DNA from: Larix sibirica
Taxonomy: Eukaryota; Streptophyta; Pinopsida; Pinales; Pinaceae
DNA: 21,602 bases
Reading direction: 5' to 3'
Assembly: GCA_004151065.3 (NCBI GenBank)
Contig: NWUY0300060022.1
Span: 10,131-31,732 of the forward strand
Below are positions 16,889 through 21,602 of the stretch, in pieces. A program made the translations under genes and the position numbers. The notes below the pieces were generated by a model that worked only from the letters and a program-made list of their open reading frames with translations, was not told where the DNA came from and did no database searches. Numbering within the stretch: position 1 is the stretch's first letter; each line of letters starts with the position of its first letter.

Positions 16889-17643
16889 GTGCCTTATAGA
16901 GTTCAACAAGTTCAAAACAAGAAATGTTTATTTATTTGCATAGAATTTTATATCAATATTACATATCACATTTATACATTTGTATTAATGCATATAGGAA
17001 AATAAAAATCAACATCTAACTTCGTGCCTTGTTGGCTTATATAAACTTATTGCAATTAAAAATAATTAATTTAAGAGTATAAATTCACAAAACGTTATGG
17101 ACTAGAAAATGAAATACCTTACTATTAAAAAATTTAATAATCATTCATCTATAAACCATATCCCATTAACCTGAGTAACCCACTTAACACTCATTATAAA
17201 GGAATTATCAATTTTTTTTGTAAGAAAGACAACTTATTATTTTATTTCAAAATTACATATTTCATTTATACACTCATATCAATGCATAAGGGTAAATAGA
17301 AGTTATAAAATAACTATGTACATTGATGGTTATATCATTAGATGACTGTACTATTACAAATAGATGATTTACGAACCTAAATTTACAAAAGTATATGTAC
17401 CGAAAAATCAAATTTCTTAGTGTAAAAAAGTCAATCCAAAAAAATAAAAGAAAAATATGTATGTAATATCACTGTAAATTCTTATATATTAAAAAAAAGT
17501 TAAAATCATACATATTGATTCACCAAAAACTTTGTCTAAGTATTGAAAATTGTATTGTACACGTGAACAAATTTCTTAAAAAAAAAGTATCTTCATATAT
17601 TAAATTTGGTGTATTTTTTAACATTCGAATGTATTCACGTTTC
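16859..17643. repeat. 785-bp duplication, copy 1 (ends at an 'n')
   Basis: Starts ggctaaattttgcccctaaa and ends attcacgtttc directly before n at 17644. The next copy starts immediately after the n, at an offset of 786. I saw two substitutions (aatgcatat/aatgtatat and ttaaaaata/ttagaaata). It contains two units of the roughly 285-bp tandem repeat. The match begins and ends exactly at the n, so this is probably the overlap of two contigs or haplotypes. Confidence 0.95.
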
Positions 17644-17644
17644 N
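17644..17644. other. Ambiguous base, probable contig join
   Basis: A single n separates the two 785-bp copies exactly. Confidence 0.8.
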
Positions 17645-18429
17645 GGCTAAATTTTGCCCCTAAAATTTTCCTTGGTGCCTTATAGAGTTCAACAAGTTCA
17701 AAACAAGAAATGTTTATTTATTTGCATAGAATTTTATATCAATATTACATATCACATTTATACATTTGTATTAATGTATATAGGAAAATAAAAATCAACA
17801 TCTAACTTCGTGCCTTGTTGGCTTATATAAACTTATTGCAATTAGAAATAATTAATTTAAGAGTATAAATTCACAAAACGTTATGGACTAGAAAATGAAA
17901 TACCTTACTATTAAAAAATTTAATAATCATTCATCTATAAACCATATCCCATTAACCTGAGTAACCCACTTAACACTCATTATAAAGGAATTATCAATTT
18001 TTTTTGTAAGAAAGACAACTTATTATTTTATTTCAAAATTACATATTTCATTTATACACTCATATCAATGCATAAGGGTAAATAGAAGTTATAAAATAAC
18101 TATGTACATTGATGGTTATATCATTAGATGACTGTACTATTACAAATAGATGATTTACGAACCTAAATTTACAAAAGTATATGTACCGAAAAATCAAATT
18201 TCTTAGTGTAAAAAAGTCAATCCAAAAAAATAAAAGAAAAATATGTATGTAATATCACTGTAAATTCTTATATATTAAAAAAAAGTTAAAATCATACATA
18301 TTGATTCACCAAAAACTTTGTCTAAGTATTGAAAATTGTATTGTACACGTGAACAAATTTCTTAAAAAAAAAGTATCTTCATATATTAAATTTGGTGTAT
18401 TTTTTAACATTCGAATGTATTCACGTTTC
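17645..18429. repeat. 785-bp duplication, copy 2
   Basis: Same content as 16859-17643 with two substitutions, after which the sequence continues uniquely (cttcaatacaattaagtgtc). The open frame at 18301-18507 begins inside it and has no motif. The real genome probably holds one copy. Confidence 0.95.
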
Positions 18430-18886
18430 ACTTCAATACAATTAAGTGTCATAAAAAAGGGAATAGAGCATACTAAGTTAAGTATATGTATTCTCCCACC
18501 TGTATAGGCTTTTATCAGAATGTAATTCGAGAGATATCCAACAAATTAACAAGGTTTCAATTATACATTAATAATACATTTGATTTTTATCTTCATATTA
18601 AGACTATGCATCACTTAATCTTTTATCGTAGAATGGTATTATATTTCTTAAACTTGGATTGTTATTTGTAAATAATAGTGAGACCTATCATGTGTAAATT
18701 CAAAATTCCCTATATCAATAAATATTTTTCAAATAATGTACTTGTCAATAACATTAATGTTCATATCATAATATCAATTATAGAAAAGCCCTAAAAAAAT
18801 ATTCCATGTCACTAAATTCCCATTCTTATTTTTTTCTAATATTTTATAGTGTATGATGAGAAGAAGAGATCCCTTCCATTTCATAG
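18430..18886. other. Gene-free AT-rich stretch
   Basis: Low-GC sequence without recognised domains or RNA genes. The plus frame at 18486-18671 is a chance opening in AT-rich DNA. Confidence 0.5.
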
Positions 18887-19076
18887 ATCAACAATATCTT
18901 CTAATTGATATTAACTCACATATTACACTATTGTCACATACATGACATTAACATATCTCCACTCCAACACTTTATTAATTAATCAACAATATCTTCTAAT
19001 TAATATTAACTCATATATACACTATTGCCACATACATAACATTAACATATCTCCATTCCAACACTTCATTAATTAA
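18887..19076. repeat. 95-bp tandem repeat, two units
   Basis: atcaacaatatcttctaatt starts at 18887 and 18982. Each unit continues gatattaactcaca or aatattaactcata, cactattg, cacatacat, cattaacatatctcca and ccaacactt, attaatta. Few differences, so a fairly recent duplication. Confidence 0.92.
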
Positions 19077-19660
19077 TAACACCATAACACAATATGTTAA
19101 AACATCTAAAACATCAAATTGTTATCTATTCTCAATTTTTTCCACTTGTACATAAAGATAATTTTACAAATAAAGTTAATGGAAATTGTTTAAAATCTAA
19201 ATACAATGACCTAGTTCAAGCAAACAAACTATTTATATGTTAATTCCTACATGCAAAATCTGATACAAATTTTTAATATTTATATAATTATTAAGAAATT
19301 TATATAAAAACAAATCAAACTACTATTCATATATTAATTTTTAAGACCTGTAAATATCAAGTGACACTTTAAACTTGCATACAAGAAATCAAATGAAAAT
19401 TTAATAATCAATATCTTAATACAAATAAACAAAATAGATTTCTATTAACTACACCACAAAACACCAATTTATGAAATAGTAGTGAACTTAAATTGACCAA
19501 TACAAAATCTAGAAATAATACATCACAATTTATAATAACCAATAATATATTATAAACATTATAATTTTGTTTATACAAGTCTACAAAATATAGAAATAAG
19601 TCATCACATGTAAAATGTCCAAGAATTTATATTATAAACTAGATCAAATTTTCTATATGC
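19077..19660. other. Gene-free AT-rich stretch
   Basis: Very AT-rich; only loose repeats such as atttatataattattaagaa. No gene or RNA signal on either strand. Confidence 0.5.
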
Positions 19661-19662
19661 GA

Positions 19663-20161
19663 AATAGATACTAGTCATCTTGAGGTATTATCAGAGGTTA
19701 TGGAATATCCTTCATATATTTTGTACATCTAATGCATTGTAGAATTTATTCAATATTCTCTATAGATCAGTTGTCAATCATTTATCTTCCTAGTGCTTTC
19801 CTTCAAATGAAATAGTAAGGACAACATTTTCTTTACGGTTTTGTTTAACAATCTCACGTGAATCATCCACTATAATAGTGTTTGTTTCACCATATTCAAT
19901 ATATGTTGTCTATGCATTATTTGGTTGTTTAGTGTGTAAACCTTGACATATATCTATTATGTTTTTTGCAATATGACTATGCAAAAACAAATTGATTTTG
20001 TAATTTCTAAAACCAACTTTCTTAGAACTCTTGATGTGTTTTGTCTTGAAACATTGTTGTCCAAATTACAATGTCAATAGATTAGTTTTACAAACGAATT
20101 TCAAGAAATTGGGAAACCAAATTGTTTTTTTCTCTATTTTGTATTATGTGATGCTTACATT
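19663..20161 (-). pseudogene. Possible decayed coding fragment, minus strand, unrecognised
   Basis: On the minus strand one frame stays readable for about 118 codons from ASHNTKIEKKTIWFPNF (near 20155) with only two stops: LKFVCKTNLLTL, stop, FGQQCFKTKHIKSSKKVGF, NLFLHSHIAKNIIDICQG, LHTKQPNNA, stop, TTYIEYGETNTIIVDDSREI, ENVVLTISFEGKH. After that stops become frequent. Several of the stops could derive from Trp or Gln codons by single transitions. In DNA this AT-rich a much higher stop density is expected, which is the main argument for old coding sequence. I recognise no family. About 50 bases upstream on the same strand is tatcagagcttggatg (near 20197-20212), resembling the Met-tRNA primer-binding site of Copia elements, so a retroelement gag is one option. 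Confidence 0.28.
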
Positions 20162-20231
20162 TTCTCAATATATTATTTTTATGTTGAATCATCCAAGCTC
20201 TGATAGAAAATGTTATTCAATTCAAAAATAA

Positions 20232-20739
20232 TTTATTTATTTTCACTTATTTTAGCTTAAAAAAATTAGCATTTGACCTAGTCAACTCATTTTATACATG
20301 TTACATAAATTATTAAGAAAATTATTTTGTTGAATGAATGTAATCACTTTCAAGATTTTTGATAATATTTAGAAATGAGAAACTACTATTTGGTAGTGAT
20401 TTCATAGAACTTGGATCAGAAAATGCTAAACCTTAAACTAATTATCATTTAAAATTATTTTAATCAAATTATATTGTAGAAGACATATTTAATGCTTAAT
20501 TGATAGTGAAAGAAAAAGAGTATAATATTAAAGAGAAATATTTAATATTAAAAAGAAATATTTAGAAGAAATACATTTAACATTTTCACCATTACCCTGA
20601 TTATTTCCATTATTCTTATTATGTTTCCCTATAAAACATCTATAATATTAAGAATTGTAACAAGGAATAAAATATTAAAAATAACAAAAAAAAACAACAT
20701 AACAAGTTATAAGCTTTGGATGGGTGTCAAGACAAAACA
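20232..20739. other. Gene-free AT-rich stretch
   Basis: Nothing recognised except a short direct repeat, aatattaaagagaaatattt followed by aatattaaaaagaaatattt (about 20524-20563). The plus frames at 20031-20231 and 20621-20809 have no motifs. Confidence 0.5.
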
Positions 20740-20754
20740 AAGGTTCCAAGTTGA

Positions 20755-20985
20755 GACAGCTCACCTAAAACCTAGTGCCAAGTATGTAAGTAAACGTTTC
20801 CACCTGTAATATAAAGGAAGTCATCATTTTTTCCACCTCACTTAGAACCCACTACCAAGCATGTATATACAAAGGAAGTCATAATTTTTTCCACCTCACT
20901 TAGAACCCACTACCAAGCAAAGTCATAATTTTTTCCACCTCACTTAGAACCCACTACCAAGCATGTATATAATTTTTTCCACCTA
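20755..20985. repeat. Tandem repeat cluster, 58- and 43-bp spacing, three full and two partial units
   Basis: Units begin aaaggaagtcatcatttttt (20813), aaaggaagtcataatttttt (20871) and a shortened aaagtcataatttttt (20919). All continue ccacctcacttagaaccc and actaccaagc. A fourth partial unit, ataattttttccacct, lies at about 20969, and a diverged leading unit is visible at about 20755-20800 (ctcacctaaaacctagtgcc). Unit three lacks the tgtatatacaaagg part. Confidence 0.92.
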
Positions 20986-21035
20986 TTCTATACATGACAT
21001 ATGTAAAAGGAAATTGGGTCGTGAATTCCACCTCA

Positions 21036-21167
21036 GTTTTATTTTAAAGTTGGTATAATTAAGCTATAGGCGTTTCACCAACGAGAAGCATAACCATTCA
21101 TGTTTTATTTTAAAGCTGGTATAATTAAGCCATAGGCATTTCACCAACAAGAAGCATAACCATCCAC
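21036..21167. repeat. 66-bp tandem duplication downstream of the LEA gene
   Basis: gttttattttaaag starts at 21036 and 21102; both units run through tggtataattaagc, cataggc or tataggc, tttcaccaac, agaagcataaccat. Six or so substitutions separate them. The units carry AATAAA on the minus strand (complement of 21038-21043 and 21104-21109). Confidence 0.93.
21038..21109 (-). promoter_or_regulatory. Candidate polyadenylation signals of the LEA gene
   Basis: AATAAA on the minus strand at 21104-21109 and 21038-21043, about 200 and 270 bases past the LEA stop codon. They sit in the duplicated 66-bp units. Plant signals are loose, so this is a suggestion. Confidence 0.3.
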
Positions 21168-21255
21168 GTTGGTTAGATTCCTTGCTCATAGAGGGAGTAA
21201 AATGTTGTCACTGAAGTAAAATGTTGTCACTGGATACGTGGATGGTTATGCTTCT
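21150..21255. repeat. Perfect 19-bp inverted repeat enclosing a 19-bp tandem repeat
   Basis: agaagcataaccatccacg at 21150-21168 is the exact reverse complement of cgtggatggttatgcttct at 21237-21255. Inside the 68-base loop agtaaaatgttgtcactg occurs at 21196 and 21215. A third, inexact copy of the arm, agaagcataaccattcatg, is in the first 66-bp unit (from 21084). The structure would form a stem-loop in the LEA 3' untranslated region if that extends here. Confidence 0.93.
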
Positions 21256-21309
21256 GCAGGTTCTGTCCGCTTGCCGTTGTTAGCTTTCATTCTTCATTAA
21301 GTTGTTATT

Positions 21310-21602
21310 TTAACACAATGGACACCATTTTTTGCGACAAATCTTGCTATCCTTAGCTTCCCGTGCTTTCTCTGCAGCAGTATCCTTCGCTGCCTGTGTT
21401 TTCTCCATAGTTGCATCTTTGGTTTCCTTAGTTTTCTGAGCAGCAGAGTCCTTATACTCGCGCGCTTTATTCATAGTGGTATCTGCAATTTCTCGAGTCT
21501 TGTCTGCTATAGAATCCTTGTTCTGCCCAGCCTTCTCAGCCGCAATATCCTTATACTCCCCGGCCTTGCTCATGGTGGAATCTTTAGTCTCTTTGGCCTT
21601 CT
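21310..21602 (-). CDS. Group 3 LEA protein (LEA_4 type), C-terminal part, cut by the window edge
   Basis: LEA_4 proteins are hydrophilic, disordered proteins that fold into amphipathic helices on drying and protect membranes and enzymes in seeds and stressed tissue. The visible 96 residues are eight uninterrupted 11-residue repeats (KAKETKDSTMS, KAGEYKDIAAE, KAGQNKDSIAD, KTREIADTTMN, KAREYKDSAAQ, KTKETKDATME, KTQAAKDTAAE, KAREAKDSKIC) and a short tail RKKWCPLC, ending in TAA (complement of 21310-21312). The frame is open to the right edge, so the start, the N-terminus and any intron or targeting peptide lie outside; the Met encoded at 21571-21573 is internal to the repeats and not the real start. 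GC content is higher than in the surroundings, as expected of a genuine coding exon. Odd point: the tail has three Cys and one Trp, residues LEA_4 proteins usually lack. Compartment cannot be judged. Confidence 0.9.
   Translation of the reverse strand, partial: KAKETKDSTMSKAGEYKDIAAEKAGQNKDSIADKTREIADTTMNKAREYKDSAAQKTKETKDATMEKTQAAKDTAAEKAREAKDSKICRKKWCPLC

Noticed and set aside
18301-18671. Plus frames at 18301-18507 and 18486-18671
   Set aside because: AT-rich chance openings starting in the duplicated block; no motif.

Overview
The window reads as nuclear DNA of a seed plant, most likely a gymnosperm or another large repeat-rich genome. It is AT-rich, shows no bacterial-style gene packing, and is dominated by decayed plant L1-type LINEs whose ORF1/ORF2 motifs resemble conifer LINEs as I remember them. 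It also carries tandem and inverted repeats and, at the right edge, a late-embryogenesis-abundant (LEA) gene. The organism is inferred from sequence style only. Two single 'n' bases (15984 and 17644) look like assembly joins.

Layout. 1-81 is unassigned flank. 82-4286 is the 3' half of a degenerate LINE (copy A: RT, zinc-binding linker, RNase H, a long extra tail, A-rich end). 4412-4537 is a fold-back element and 4635-4884 a tandem duplication. 5074-6663 is a second, unrelated LINE 3' fragment (zf-RVT plus RNase H, poly-A). It is preceded by a segment flanked by a perfect 31-bp inverted repeat, which could reflect twin priming. 6664-7504 holds no gene. 7505-7650 is a diffuse repeat. 8114-8716 is an unrecognised GC-richer reading frame of 200 amino-acid codons plus a stop, broken only by three in-frame stops. 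8717-10590 is gene-free, with small repeats. 10725-10961 looks like an LTR or promoter. 10987-12240 is gene-free, with diverged duplications.

12244-12315 is a tRNA-like gene with a UCU anticodon. It is followed by the 5' half of the copy A LINE family (copy B, about 12480-15235: ORF1, endonuclease, start of RT). A and B overlap by about 380 bp of RT sequence at roughly 87% identity by eye.

15240-18429 is an unstable repeat block: a roughly 285-bp tandem repeat, an LTR-like segment, a MITE-like segment, and a 785-bp near-identical duplication that abuts an 'n' and may be an assembly artefact. 18430-20700 is AT-rich with a 95-bp tandem repeat and one possible degraded frame on the minus strand. 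20740-21255 is a cluster of tandem and inverted repeats just downstream of the LEA gene (21310-21602, minus strand, cut by the window edge).

Only the LEA gene looks intact and host-functional. The rest is transposon debris, repeats and unrecognised degenerate coding sequence.
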